This document shows, in pieces, positions 17,633-25,905 of a stretch of DNA of 45,768 nt. Source of the stretch: Gemmatimonadota bacterium (GTDB lineage: Bacteria > Gemmatimonadota > Gemmatimonadetes > Longimicrobiales > Gaopeijiaceae). Each line of letters opens with the position of its first letter. Within the stretch, counting starts at the first letter, position 1. A program made the position numbers and the translations under genes. Location of the stretch: contig SKJY01000042.1 of the NCBI GenBank assembly GCA_007121775.1, forward strand, positions 1 to 45,768. The letters run 5' to 3'. Below the pieces are notes generated by a model. That model had not been told where the DNA came from, did no database searches, and saw only the letters and a list, made by a program, of their open reading frames with translations.

Positions 17633-18309
17633 GTCAGGATCCCCCAGAGGGCCACGCCGGCCCCCACCGCCAGGCCTGCGGCCACCAGGGACCAGCGCCG
17701 CTCGCCCTTCAAGGGGAGCCCGTTCAGGAGGCTCCCCGCCGGTAGAGCCGCCAGGACGAAGAGGACGCCGTACGTATCGCGGAGGGGAATGGGCCAGGCA
17801 TGGACCCACGCCAACGGGACCGAGGCCACCAGAAGTGTGCCGCCCCCCACCAGGATGGCTCCCCGCAAGACGTCGAGCGTGAGGGCCATGAGCAGGGCAC
17901 GGCTGACGGCCTCGGCCGGGGTTCCCTCAACGGTCACCGAGGCCACCAGCCGCCCCTGCCACCGACGCTGCCAGACCACCGTCCACCCACCAAGGACGGC
18001 CAGGAGCATCCCGGCCGCCGCCCCCAGCGCCAGCCCTCCGGCACCTCCCAGGAGGACGGCGGCGGTGGTGGCGGGGATGGCCGCCGGGCCCGGCTCCGGG
18101 AGGCGGGCGGCACCGGCGGGGATCCCCCCCAGGTGAACCACCTCCAGGAACACCCCCAGGAGGAGCCCCGTCCCGGGGTCTCCCAGGATGAGCCCGGTGA
18201 GAGTGGCCGTAACCAGGGGCCGGGAGACCATAACCTGCCCCACCGACACCCCGTCCAGCGCCGCCCACACGCCCAGGGCCAGAAGGAGGCCCCAGGTCAG
18301 AGGATCCAC
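17629..18309 (-). CDS. Mannose-type PTS EIIC membrane component
   Basis: The 226-residue, strongly hydrophobic protein begins VDPLTWGLLLALGVWAALDGVSVGQVMVSRPLVTATLTGLILGDPGTGLLLGVFLEVVHLGGIPAGAA, which is the EIIC-Man signature with the ISRPLV-like and GxxLE segments. The start is a GTG at 18309, 7 nt after the EIIB stop; the frame continues upstream only over EIIB. It overlaps EIID by 4 nt. Confidence 0.88.
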   Translation of the reverse strand: MDPLTWGLLLALGVWAALDGVSVGQVMVSRPLVTATLTGLILGDPGTGLLLGVFLEVVHLGGIPAGAARLPEPGPAAIPATTAAVLLGGAGGLALGAAAGMLLAVLGGWTVVWQRRWQGRLVASVTVEGTPAEAVSRALLMALTLDVLRGAILVGGGTLLVASVPLAWVHAWPIPLRDTYGVLFVLAALPAGSLLNGLPLKGERRWSLVAAGLAVGAGVALWGILT

Positions 18310-18316
18310 AGGCGGC

Positions 18317-18796
18317 TCAACGCAGGATCTCCTGCGCCGTCTTCGGGGACGAGGTGGGGAGGTCCCGAGCCGATACCCGGGTCCCTTCCTCCCCCAGTTC
18401 CACAATGAGCTCCCGGTCCCGAACGGTGAGGAAGAGGTAGGGGAGGGCTTCGGTGCGGCCCGGCGCATGGTGGAGGCCTCCCAGGTTCACCTCCTCCCCC
18501 GCAAGGAGCCGCCCCCGGGCCAGCCGGGCCATGTGGTCCAGATCCCGGGTGAGGATCACCACCCGGGCGTCGGAGCCCTGCCACTCTCCGATACGCGGCC
18601 GGGCCTCGGAGACGGAGACGAATTCCACCGGGACCTCCGGCGGTGCCCCAAGCTCCATGAGCTCCCGCTCCCAGTCCGAAGAGACCAGGTCGTCATCCAC
18701 AACCACGTAGACGGTGGGGCGGAGGCGGCTTCCCCACCCCACCGTCACCTGCCCGTGGATCAGGCGTTCGTCAACTCTCAGGAGTGTGATGGCCAT
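18317..18796 (-). CDS. Mannose-type PTS EIIB component
   Basis: The 159-residue cytoplasmic protein begins MAITLLRVDERLIHGQVTVGWGSRLRPT; His14 in DERLIHGQV is the phosphorylation site of mannose/sorbose EIIB. VVDDDLV and NLGGLHHAPGRTEALPYLFLT also fit the family. Its start lies 26 nt inside the 3' end of the EIIA gene, so the two are probably translated together. Confidence 0.93.
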   Translation of the reverse strand: MAITLLRVDERLIHGQVTVGWGSRLRPTVYVVVDDDLVSSDWERELMELGAPPEVPVEFVSVSEARPRIGEWQGSDARVVILTRDLDHMARLARGRLLAGEEVNLGGLHHAPGRTEALPYLFLTVRDRELIVELGEEGTRVSARDLPTSSPKTAQEILR

Positions 18797-19235
18797 GGGT
18801 CTGGGGCATGGCTGGATAGGCCTGGATGGCGGAGCGTCCCTGGGTCAGGAGGCGCTCCACCAGCTCGTCCAGGGGGAGGGTTCGGTGGAAGACGAAGTCC
18901 AGGAGCATGGGGAGGTTCACACCGAAGAGGACCCGGCGCTCCACCGGGTTCCGGCACGCCACCCGGGCCGCCAGGGCGCAGCTTCCCGCCGGCATATCGG
19001 TGAAGACCAGGGCGGGCCCCGGCCCCACCGCCTCCGCAACCCGGGCCGAGAGCGCCTCGGGGCCGCACCCGGCGTTGGAGACGGCCACGAGAGCGCCGTC
19101 CACCTCGCCGACGATGCGGGCGACGGCGTCCACCAGGCCGTCGGCCAACCCGCCATGGGTCAGGACGATGCCCCGCACCGGGAGGGGCTCGGACAACCCC
19201 GATTCGCCCTCGGGCACCCCGCTCGCTCTGTCCAT
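18771..19235 (-). CDS. Mannose-type PTS EIIA component
   Basis: The 154-residue protein carries VRGIVLTHGGLADGLVDA with His27 as the phosphorylation site, VSNAGCGPEAL, LVFTDMPAGSCALAARVACR and VLFGVNLPMLLDFVFHR, all typical of EIIA-Man. GGGGAGG lies 7 nt before the ATG. It follows hprK by 14 nt. With EIIB, EIIC and EIID this makes a complete four-part transporter rather than the regulatory EIIA-only remnants found in many Gram-negative bacteria. Confidence 0.92.
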   Translation of the reverse strand: MDRASGVPEGESGLSEPLPVRGIVLTHGGLADGLVDAVARIVGEVDGALVAVSNAGCGPEALSARVAEAVGPGPALVFTDMPAGSCALAARVACRNPVERRVLFGVNLPMLLDFVFHRTLPLDELVERLLTQGRSAIQAYPAMPQTHGHHTPES

Positions 19236-19249
19236 GGCTCGCCTCCCCC

Positions 19250-20212
19250 TTACTCGTAGTCCTCCTCAAGGTACTCCTGGCGAGCCAGGAGAGTGCCCTT
19301 GAGTTCCCGGTCGAATTCAGCCGCCGAATCAATCCCAGCGTAACGCAGGAGGTGGTTCATTGCCACCACTTCTGAAATGACGGTGATGTTCTTCCCCGGG
19401 TTCAGGGGGATGATGACCTTGGGAAGGCGGACCCCCAGGATCTCCGCTTCTTCCCGCATGAGGCCCGTCCGGTCGTACATCCGGGTGTCGTCCCACTCCT
19501 CAAGCTGCACCACCACCTCAATGCGCTTCTGTTGCCGCGTGGCCCGGATGCCGAAGAGGGCGCGGATATCGATGATCCCGATCCCCCGGATCTCCATGCG
19601 GTGGCGCTGCATGGGGTGCCCCTTCCCGATGATGACGTCGTTGCCGCGCCGGGAGGCCAGCACCACGTCGTCGGCCACCAACCGGTGCCCTCGCTCCACG
19701 AGATCCAGGACGCACTCGCTCTTCCCGATCCCGCTCTGTCCCACGAAAAGGAGGCCGACGCCGTAGACGTCGGCCAGGGAGCCGTGGAGTGAGGTGGAGG
19801 GGGCCAGCGCCGTCTCAAGATAGGCCTTGGTCCGGGCGTAGAAGTCCTTGGTGGTGAGGTAGGAGCGGAAGACGGGCTTGCCGTGGGCCCGGGCCGAGGC
19901 CAGGAGTTCGTCCGGCACCTCCTGGCCCTTGGTGACGAATAGCGCCGGGAAGTCCTGACTGAAGAGGATGTCCAGCCGCTGCCGGCGCAGGACAGGCTCC
20001 AGCGAGTTGAGGTAGCGGATCTCTGTCTCGCCAAGTACCTGCATGCGGCCGCTGGCGAAGCGGTCCACATAGCCCGCCAGGGCAACGCCGGGGCTCGAGA
20101 GGTCCGGATCGGCGCACTGCCGATCCAGGTCCAGGCCCGGCGTCAGGAGTTCCAGGGAGAGGACCTCCCCCTTTAGCTCCTGAAGCCGGGCCAGTGTCAG
20201 AACCGAAGGCAT
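19250..20212 (-). CDS. hprK: HPr kinase/phosphorylase
   Basis: The 320-residue protein has the N-terminal MurF-like domain (1-130) and the kinase domain with SLHGSLADVYGVGLLFVGQSGIGKSE: His143 is the conserved His and G158-S165 the P-loop. VADDVVLASRRGNDVIIGKGHP and EIRGIGIIDIRALFG (the C-terminal HprK signature) follow. It phosphorylates and dephosphorylates the Ser site of HPr in response to ATP, phosphate and glycolytic intermediates. It sits between hpf and the mannose EII genes. Confidence 0.96.
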   Translation of the reverse strand: MPSVLTLARLQELKGEVLSLELLTPGLDLDRQCADPDLSSPGVALAGYVDRFASGRMQVLGETEIRYLNSLEPVLRRQRLDILFSQDFPALFVTKGQEVPDELLASARAHGKPVFRSYLTTKDFYARTKAYLETALAPSTSLHGSLADVYGVGLLFVGQSGIGKSECVLDLVERGHRLVADDVVLASRRGNDVIIGKGHPMQRHRMEIRGIGIIDIRALFGIRATRQQKRIEVVVQLEEWDDTRMYDRTGLMREEAEILGVRLPKVIIPLNPGKNITVISEVVAMNHLLRYAGIDSAAEFDRELKGTLLARQEYLEEDYE

Positions 20213-20222
20213 GGACTGGGGG

Positions 20223-20552
20223 TCAGATGGCGGATTCGACCACCTCGGAGAGCTTCGGTCCCTTGTGGTCCAACTCCTGCGTCCGTCTCCGGCGCAGGAT
20301 CCGGCTCAGACGTTCCAACATCTGGTCCAGGGCGGCCCGGAATTCGGGGCCTTCGCCGCGGGCCACCACCGGAGCACTTCCGTCCAGGGAGAGAACGCCC
20401 TCTGCCCTCTTCAGGTGGCGTTCTTCGTCGAAGATCACCTCGCCGCTGGACAGGCGATCATCGAACCGGGTGAGTCGGGGCAGTTGCTCTTGGGCGCGGG
20501 TGAGGATGGCGGCGGGGACGTCACAGTGACGAGTCACGAGCTGCACGCGCAT
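20223..20552 (-). CDS. hpf: Ribosome hibernation-promoting factor, short form
   Basis: The 109-residue protein has the beta-alpha-beta-beta-beta-alpha fold of HPF/RaiA: MRVQLVTRHCDVPAAILTRAQEQLPRLTRFDDRLSSGEVIFDEER, HLKRAEGVLSLDGSAPVVARGEGPEFRAALDQMLERLSRILRRRRTQELDH. It binds the 30S subunit and stabilises inactive ribosomes. It lacks the C-terminal dimerisation domain of long HPF. GGGAG precedes the ATG, and it ends 10 nt before hprK; hpf next to PTS and hprK is a recurrent arrangement in several phyla. Confidence 0.92.
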   Translation of the reverse strand: MRVQLVTRHCDVPAAILTRAQEQLPRLTRFDDRLSSGEVIFDEERHLKRAEGVLSLDGSAPVVARGEGPEFRAALDQMLERLSRILRRRRTQELDHKGPKLSEVVESAI

Positions 20553-20614
20553 GTAAACTCCCAGGAGAGGGGTGAACGGACCCCTGCAGGGTACCCAAGG
20601 GGCCCTGATTCAAA

Positions 20615-21829
20615 TTAAGGCCGCCGGGCGCCGGAAGCCACCGCTTCATTCATGGCCACCTCCATCTCTTCGGCGGTACGGTCCCAACTGAAGGTCGCAG
20701 CGAACCGGCGTCCCTCCCGGCCCATCTGCTCCCTCCCTTCAGTATCGGCCAGGAGCCCCGAGATTCGAGCCGCCAGCGCCTCCACGTCCCCGTGGGGCAC
20801 CAGGTACCCGGTCCGGCCATCCACCACCGAGTCCCGGAGCCCGGGAGAGTCGCTGGCCACCGTGGGGGTGCCCGAGGCGGCAGCCTCCAGGTTCGAGATC
20901 CCCCACCCCTCCTTGGGCGAGGCCAGCAGATGGATCCATGCCCGGGCCAGGAGTTCCTGCTTCTCCTCCTCCGAGATGAACCCCAGGAACCGTACCCGCT
21001 CCGGCTCCAGGCCAAGCCGCTCCGCCTCCTGCTCCAGCGCCGGACGGTGGGGGCCCTTCCCGGCAATGAGGAGGCGGGCCGGGACGTCCCGTGCCTGGAG
21101 CACCCGGAGGGCCTGAAGGAGGAGGTCCACCCGCTTGTAGCGCTGGAGCCGCCCCAGGTAGAGGAGGGTGGGTTCGGGGAAGCGCCCCCCGGGGCCCACC
21201 GGCCGGAACGATTCCGCATCGATCCCGTTGGGGATGATGCGGAGGTCTCGGGGCAGGAGCCCCCGCCGGACCAGGTCGTCCCGGGTGCTGGCAGAGACCG
21301 CCACCCCGGGCACGCCCCGGTAGATCCGACCGATGGGCTTCTCCAGGAGCCAGGTGGGGAGGGCCACCGGGAGGGAGGCCTCCTGGAAGGCGGTACGGCC
21401 GAAGAGATGGTGGACGAGAAGGAGAAGGGGAGTGTCGGTCCAGCGAGGGGTGAACAGGGGAACCTTGTTCAGATCTTCCACCACCAGATCCCACCGCTCC
21501 CGGGCCAGGAGGCGGCGGGCAGTTCGAATGGCGGGAATGGGGTAGGAGAGGCGGGACCCCACCCGGAGCACCTGGATCCCGTCCAGCTCCGTCTGCGTCG
21601 CAGCGCCGGGCCAGCCGCTGGCCACCAGGGTGATCCGCCACCCCCGGCGAGCCAGACGGCCGAAGGTCTCGTGGAGGTGGACCTCGGCCCCACCGGCCCG
21701 AGGGTTCTCCCGGTCGAGCCAGTTCAGGAGGAGGACCCGGTGCGCTCCTCCGGGGCCGGCTTCCAGGGGGCCCGCTCCCTCGGAGCCCAATCCCCGGGGG
21801 TCCCCTCCGGGGATGCCCGGCTCCGTCAC
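20615..21829 (-). CDS. Family 4-type glycosyltransferase
   Basis: The 404-residue protein is a GT-B glycosyltransferase. The acceptor domain holds VLLLNWLDRENPRAGGAEVHLHETFGRLARRG. The donor domain holds RIIPNGIDAESFRP, TLLYLGRLQRYKRVDLLLQAL, LLIAGKGPHRPALEQ and a SPKEGWGISNLEAAASGTPTVA block with the conserved glutamates. It would transfer a sugar from a nucleotide donor to a lipid or glycan on the cytoplasmic face. The start is set at a GTG at 21829 that overlaps the nusB stop (GTGA); the frame upstream is antisense to nusB and lacks similarity. The donor and acceptor are unknown. Confidence 0.9.
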   Translation of the reverse strand: MTEPGIPGGDPRGLGSEGAGPLEAGPGGAHRVLLLNWLDRENPRAGGAEVHLHETFGRLARRGWRITLVASGWPGAATQTELDGIQVLRVGSRLSYPIPAIRTARRLLARERWDLVVEDLNKVPLFTPRWTDTPLLLLVHHLFGRTAFQEASLPVALPTWLLEKPIGRIYRGVPGVAVSASTRDDLVRRGLLPRDLRIIPNGIDAESFRPVGPGGRFPEPTLLYLGRLQRYKRVDLLLQALRVLQARDVPARLLIAGKGPHRPALEQEAERLGLEPERVRFLGFISEEEKQELLARAWIHLLASPKEGWGISNLEAAASGTPTVASDSPGLRDSVVDGRTGYLVPHGDVEALAARISGLLADTEGREQMGREGRRFAATFSWDRTAEEMEVAMNEAVASGARRP

Positions 21830-22317
21830 CGGCCCCGGGTTCGGGGCGAGGTCCCGGCCCCCTGCGATTCCCGGAAGACGGCGTCCAGAACCCCGTTCAC
21901 GAAGCGGGGCGATTGGGGGCCACCGTACTGACCTGCCAGGCGAATCCCCTCCTGGAGGGCCACCAGGGGCGGCACACCCTCCTCGAAGAGCATCTCCGAG
22001 GCCGCCAGACGGAGCACACACCGGTCCACCACCGCCAGCCGCTCCAGGCGCCAGTTGTCCAGGGCCCGGCGGAGGGCGGCGTCCACCTCCGGGAGGTGAC
22101 GCTCCAGACGCTCCAGGTGACGGAGGGTGGGCCCCACCCGAGCCGGCGCCACCCGCCGGAGCCTGGCCGTCTCGTGGAAGACGTCCACCAGTTCGCCCTC
22201 GGCCCCTTCCGCCTCCCACCGGTAGAGCACCTGAAGAGCCCAGGAACGGGACCGGGACCGGTGGACCCGGGCCCGGGGAGAGAGGTCGGAGACCACGCCG
22301 TCGTCCGACGGGCTCAC
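21826..22317 (-). CDS. nusB: Transcription antitermination factor NusB
   Basis: The 163-residue protein contains RVHRSRSRSWALQVLYRWEAEG (Arg-rich N-terminal RNA-binding helix), IDxxL-like segments VDAALRRALDNWRLERLAVVDRCVLRLAASEML and FVNGVLDAV near the C-terminus, all characteristic of NusB. It binds boxA RNA with NusE/S10 in rRNA antitermination. The GTG at 22317 overlaps the ribH stop (GTGA). The ribH-nusB neighbourhood is a common gene order in bacteria. Confidence 0.93.
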   Translation of the reverse strand: MSPSDDGVVSDLSPRARVHRSRSRSWALQVLYRWEAEGAEGELVDVFHETARLRRVAPARVGPTLRHLERLERHLPEVDAALRRALDNWRLERLAVVDRCVLRLAASEMLFEEGVPPLVALQEGIRLAGQYGGPQSPRFVNGVLDAVFRESQGAGTSPRTRGR

Positions 22318-22778
22318 GGCAGATCCCGGTAGAGGTTCGCCATCTCCAGCGCCGCCTCCGCCGCCTCCCACCCCTTGTTGCCGGCCTTGCTCCCGGCCCG
22401 CTCCAGCGCCTGCTCCAGGGTGTCGGTGGTGAGAACGCCGAAGCTCACCGGCAGCCGGCCGGTGCGGTTCAGGGCACCGATTCCCGCCGCCGCCTCTCCG
22501 GCCACCAGATCGAAGTGGGGCGTGGCGCCCCGGATCACGCAGCCCAGCGCCACGATCCCGTCCACCAGCCCCGAGTCGGCCAGCCGTGCGCAGGCGCCGG
22601 GGAGCTCCCACGCCCCGGGCACCCGGACCACGTGGAGGTCGCCCCGGTCCACCCCGTGGCGCACCAGGCAGTCCACAGCCCCGTCCAGGAGGGGGCCGGT
22701 GATGAGCTCGTTGAAGCGGGCCACCACCAGTCCGAAGCGGAGCCCCGTGCCGTCCAGCATCCCTTCCCAGTTCTTCAT
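22314..22778 (-). CDS. ribH: 6,7-dimethyl-8-ribityllumazine synthase
   Basis: The 154-residue protein has FGLVVARFNELITGPLLDGAVDCL, VVRVPGAWELPGACARLA, VALGCVIRGATPHFDLVAGEAAAGI and VSFGVLTTDTLEQALERAGSKAGNKGWEAAEAALEM, the complete lumazine synthase set with the conserved catalytic His in TPHFD. It condenses DHBP and the aminopyrimidine to lumazine. It follows ribBA by 5 nt. Confidence 0.96.
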   Translation of the reverse strand: MKNWEGMLDGTGLRFGLVVARFNELITGPLLDGAVDCLVRHGVDRGDLHVVRVPGAWELPGACARLADSGLVDGIVALGCVIRGATPHFDLVAGEAAAGIGALNRTGRLPVSFGVLTTDTLEQALERAGSKAGNKGWEAAEAALEMANLYRDLP

Positions 22779-22783
22779 CTCCG

Positions 22784-23989
22784 TCAGCCTCCGGTGAGGT
22801 GTCCGAGCTTTCGCACCTTGGTCTCAAGGTAGCGGGAGTTGTGCTCCCCCGGCGCGATGGTGAGGGGCTCCCGCCCGGTGATCTCGAGGCCGTATCCCTC
22901 GAGCCCCACGATCTTCTTGGGATTGTTGGTGAGGAGGCGGATCTTCTGGAGTCCCAGATCCAGGAGGATCTGGGCGCCGATTCCGTAGTCCCGGAGATCG
23001 GGCTTGAACCCCAGGGAGAGGTTCGCTTCCACCGTGTCCTGCCCCTGTTCCTGGAGTTCGTAGGCCCGGAGCTTGTTGCCGAGCCCCATCCCCCGGCCCT
23101 CCTGTCGGAGGTAGACGATGGCCCCCGCCCCTTCTTCATTGATCCGGGCCATGGCCGCCGCCAGCTGCTCGCCGCAGTCGCAGCGCAGCGACCCGAAGAT
23201 GTCGCCGGTGAGGCACTCGGAGTGCATACGGACCAGCACGTCGTCCCGTCCCTCGATGTTCCCCTTGATGAGGGCCACATGCTCGCGGGAGTCGATCTGG
23301 TTCTCGAACCCGATGAGGCGGAAGTCGCCGAGGCGGGTGGGCATGTGGACGTTGGCCACCCGGCGCACCAGCCGCTCCTTGCTCAGGCGGTAGGCCACGA
23401 GCTGGGCCACGGTGATGAAGCGCAGGTCGTGCTCCCGGGCGAAGGCCTCGAGCTGGGGGCGCCGGGCCATGCTCCCGTCGGGGTTCAGGATCTCGCAGAT
23501 GACCCCGGCCGGCGGGAGTCCCGCCATGCGGGCCAGATCCACCGAGGCCTCGGTCTGCCCCACCCGCCGGAGCACTCCCCCGGGCTGGGCCCGCAGGGGG
23601 AAGATGTGGCCCGGGCGACGGAGGTCGGCGGGTCGGGAGTGGGGATCCACCAGCACGCGGATGGTGGTGGCCCGGTCCTGGGCGCTGATCCCGGTGGTGA
23701 CGCCGAAGCGCCGGTGGGCGTCCACTGAGACGGTGAAGTCGGTGCCGTGGGGATCGGTGTTCTGATCCGTCATGGCCGGGAGTTCCAGGGCGTCGGCCCG
23801 GTCGCGGGTCAGGGTGGCGCAGATGAGCCCCCGCCCGTGCACCGCCATGAAGTTCACCATCTCGGGAGTGATGGCCGATGCAGCGCACACCAGGTCCCCT
23901 TCGTTTTCGCGATCCTCGTCGTCGGCCACGATGATGATCTTGCCATCGCGGATGTCCTGGATCGCGTCTTCCACGCGGTCGAACGGCAT
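22784..23989 (-). CDS. ribBA: Bifunctional DHBP synthase / GTP cyclohydrolase II
   Basis: The 401-residue fusion is the usual RibBA. Residues 1 to about 200 are the DHBP synthase with DDEDRENEGDLVCAA, THGRGLICATL-like and GHIFPLRAQPGGVLRRVGQTEA. Residues from about 205 are cyclohydrolase II with HSECLTGDIFGSLRCDCGEQL (zinc cysteines), YLRQEGRGMGLGNKLRAYELQ and IGAQILLDLGLQKIRLLTNNP. It supplies both branches of riboflavin synthesis. Its ATG shares one base with the ribE stop (TGATG). Confidence 0.97.
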   Translation of the reverse strand: MPFDRVEDAIQDIRDGKIIIVADDEDRENEGDLVCAASAITPEMVNFMAVHGRGLICATLTRDRADALELPAMTDQNTDPHGTDFTVSVDAHRRFGVTTGISAQDRATTIRVLVDPHSRPADLRRPGHIFPLRAQPGGVLRRVGQTEASVDLARMAGLPPAGVICEILNPDGSMARRPQLEAFAREHDLRFITVAQLVAYRLSKERLVRRVANVHMPTRLGDFRLIGFENQIDSREHVALIKGNIEGRDDVLVRMHSECLTGDIFGSLRCDCGEQLAAAMARINEEGAGAIVYLRQEGRGMGLGNKLRAYELQEQGQDTVEANLSLGFKPDLRDYGIGAQILLDLGLQKIRLLTNNPKKIVGLEGYGLEITGREPLTIAPGEHNSRYLETKVRKLGHLTGG

Positions 23990-24609
23990 CAGTCGGTCTC
24001 TCGGGATTCGGGGATGTGGGGAGCCATGAGCCTACCCACGTACTTGCCGATCAGGTCCCCCTCCACATTCACCCCGGCCCCCGGCTCCAAGGCCGAGAGG
24101 TTGGTGTGGGTCCAGGTGTGGGGGATGATGGCCACCTCCAACAGATCGGGCTCCCGGAGCGCATTCACCGTGAGGGAGATCCCATTGAGCGCCACCGAGC
24201 CGTAGGGGATGGTGGCCCGGTGCACCTCCCGGGGGATGCGGAACTCCAGAAAGATGGTGTCGCCCTCCCGCCGCACCGAGGCGAGCCGGCCCACTCCGTC
24301 CACATGGCCCTGTACCAGGTGGCCGTCCAGCCGGGCACCTAGCTGCATGGCCCGCTCCAGGTTCACCCGGTCGCCGGCCTGGTAGCCGCCGGCCAGGGTG
24401 CGACCCCGGGTGGAGGCCACCACCTGCACGGTGAAGGCCTCCCCTTCCACGGTGACCGGGGTCAGGCACGCCCCGTCCACAGCGATGGAGTCGCCGGGCT
24501 TGACCCCGTCCAGGAAGCCAGGGTCTGCCTCCACCCGGAGGCTCCGGATCCCGTCGCCCTCCTCCACGGAGGCGATCCGCCCCACCTCTTCAATGATTCC
24601 GGTGAACAT
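23989..24609 (-). CDS. ribE: Riboflavin synthase (alpha chain)
   Basis: The 206-residue protein starts MFTGIIEEVGRI, the conserved N-terminus, and shows the two-fold internal repeat of lumazine-binding domains: GDSIAVDGACLTP in the first and GSVALNGISLTV in the second, with VQGHVDGVG between. It dismutates two lumazines to riboflavin. A purine-rich GAGAGGG precedes the ATG directly. The 95 nt between it and ribD show no FMN-riboswitch sequence. Confidence 0.96.
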   Translation of the reverse strand: MFTGIIEEVGRIASVEEGDGIRSLRVEADPGFLDGVKPGDSIAVDGACLTPVTVEGEAFTVQVVASTRGRTLAGGYQAGDRVNLERAMQLGARLDGHLVQGHVDGVGRLASVRREGDTIFLEFRIPREVHRATIPYGSVALNGISLTVNALREPDLLEVAIIPHTWTHTNLSALEPGAGVNVEGDLIGKYVGRLMAPHIPESRETD

Positions 24610-24704
24610 CCCTCTCGTCTACTCCTGGTCCAGTTCACGTTTCGGTTCCGGCGGCTCCCGCTCCTCTTCCCACCGGCCCTAGGTTCACTACGGCGCCTCC
24701 GGGA

Positions 24705-25904
24705 TCACTCCGGAGGGTCCTGCTCCTCTTCCCGCCGGCCGCGGATTCGTTCCAGCGTCATCCACACGTCCGACCCCAGGAGCCGGGGCGCCTCCACGAA
24801 CGCCCACCCCTCCCGGGCCCGTGAGCCCGGGGGCGCAGGAAGGGCCTGGAAGAGGGGAAGGCCTCGGCCTCGAGGAAAGGCCGGGACTCCTCCTTCTCCG
24901 AAGAACCGGGGCGCCACCGCCAGGTGGAGCCGGTCCACCAGATCGGCCTCCAGGAGCGCCGCCGCCAGCCGCCCGCCCCCCTCGCAGAGCAGTGTCCGGA
25001 TCCCCGACGCCCGGAGCACGTGGAGGGCCGGCCCCGGCGCCACTCGGCCCTCCCGGCCCGGCACCACCGTCACCCGGGCGCCCCGGGCCTCCAGCGCCGC
25101 CACCTGCCCTGGCGGGGCCGCGGCCGTGGTCAGGAGGTGGACGGGCCCTTCCTCCGGATCCAGCAGACGGGAATCAGGCGGCAGGGTGCCGCGCCCGTCC
25201 ACCACCATCCGCACCGGGGGCACCCGAGGGGCCACCGGCCCCAGACGCACCGTGAGGAGGGGGTCGTCCACCCGGGCGGTCCGGGCCCCCACCATGACGG
25301 CGTCCATCCCGGCCCGGAGCCGGTGCACCTCCACCTGGACCTCCGGGCCCGTCACCGCCGTTCGCTCGCCCCTGGCCGCGGCGATGGCGCCGTCCAGAGA
25401 GAGGGCCAGTTTGAGGCAGATCCAAGGCCTTGCCGGGCTCCGGTGGAAGAAGCCCGGGTTCTCCCGGAGGGCCTGGGCCTCGGAGAAGACGGGCCCCACC
25501 ACCTGGATCCCGGCCCGGGCCAGCTCCTCCCCCCCTCCCCCCGAGTGGCGTCCCGGGTCCCGGGCACCGTAGACCACCCGCCGGACCCCGGCAGCCTCCA
25601 GCGCCCGGGTGCACGGCGGCGTCTTTCCCTCGTGGCGGCAGGGTTCCAGGCTCACGTAGGCGGTGGCGCCCCGGGCTCCGTCGGGCCCTGCGGCGGCCAG
25701 GGCGTTCACCTCGGCGTGGGGGCCGCCCCACTCCCGGTGCCACCCTTCCCCCACCACCTGGCCGTCCCGGACCAGGACGCACCCCACCATGGGATTGGGA
25801 TGCACCCGCCCCCACCCCCGGCGCCCGAGTTCCACAGCCCGGGCCAGGTAGCGGTGGTCCGCGTCGGTGAGGGGCTCAGGCGGGCGGCCCGCCTCAGGGT
25901 CCAT
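24705..25904 (-). CDS. ribD: Bifunctional pyrimidine deaminase / reductase RibD
   Basis: The 399-residue protein has the N-terminal deaminase with NPMVGCVLVRDGQVVGEGWH, GGPHAEVNAL (zinc His and catalytic Glu) and LEPCRHEGKTPPCTRAL (zinc Cys pair), then the reductase with PWICLKLALSLDGAIAAARGE, DAVMVGARTARVDDPLLTVR and LLCEGGGRLAAALLEADLVD. It catalyses the second and third steps of the pathway. It starts 1 nt after the stop of the barrel-like gene. The usual rib genes are all here. Confidence 0.96.
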   Translation of the reverse strand: MDPEAGRPPEPLTDADHRYLARAVELGRRGWGRVHPNPMVGCVLVRDGQVVGEGWHREWGGPHAEVNALAAAGPDGARGATAYVSLEPCRHEGKTPPCTRALEAAGVRRVVYGARDPGRHSGGGGEELARAGIQVVGPVFSEAQALRENPGFFHRSPARPWICLKLALSLDGAIAAARGERTAVTGPEVQVEVHRLRAGMDAVMVGARTARVDDPLLTVRLGPVAPRVPPVRMVVDGRGTLPPDSRLLDPEEGPVHLLTTAAAPPGQVAALEARGARVTVVPGREGRVAPGPALHVLRASGIRTLLCEGGGRLAAALLEADLVDRLHLAVAPRFFGEGGVPAFPRGRGLPLFQALPAPPGSRAREGWAFVEAPRLLGSDVWMTLERIRGRREEEQDPPE

Positions 25905-25905
25905 A

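Noticed and set aside
21826..23280. A 484-residue minus-strand frame ending in NusB
   Set aside because: Only the last 163 residues are NusB; the rest runs over ribH and ribBA in another frame with low-complexity composition.
24610..24704. Possible FMN riboswitch before ribE
   Set aside because: None of the conserved FMN-riboswitch blocks are present in the 95-nt gap, and ribD lies directly upstream in the same direction.
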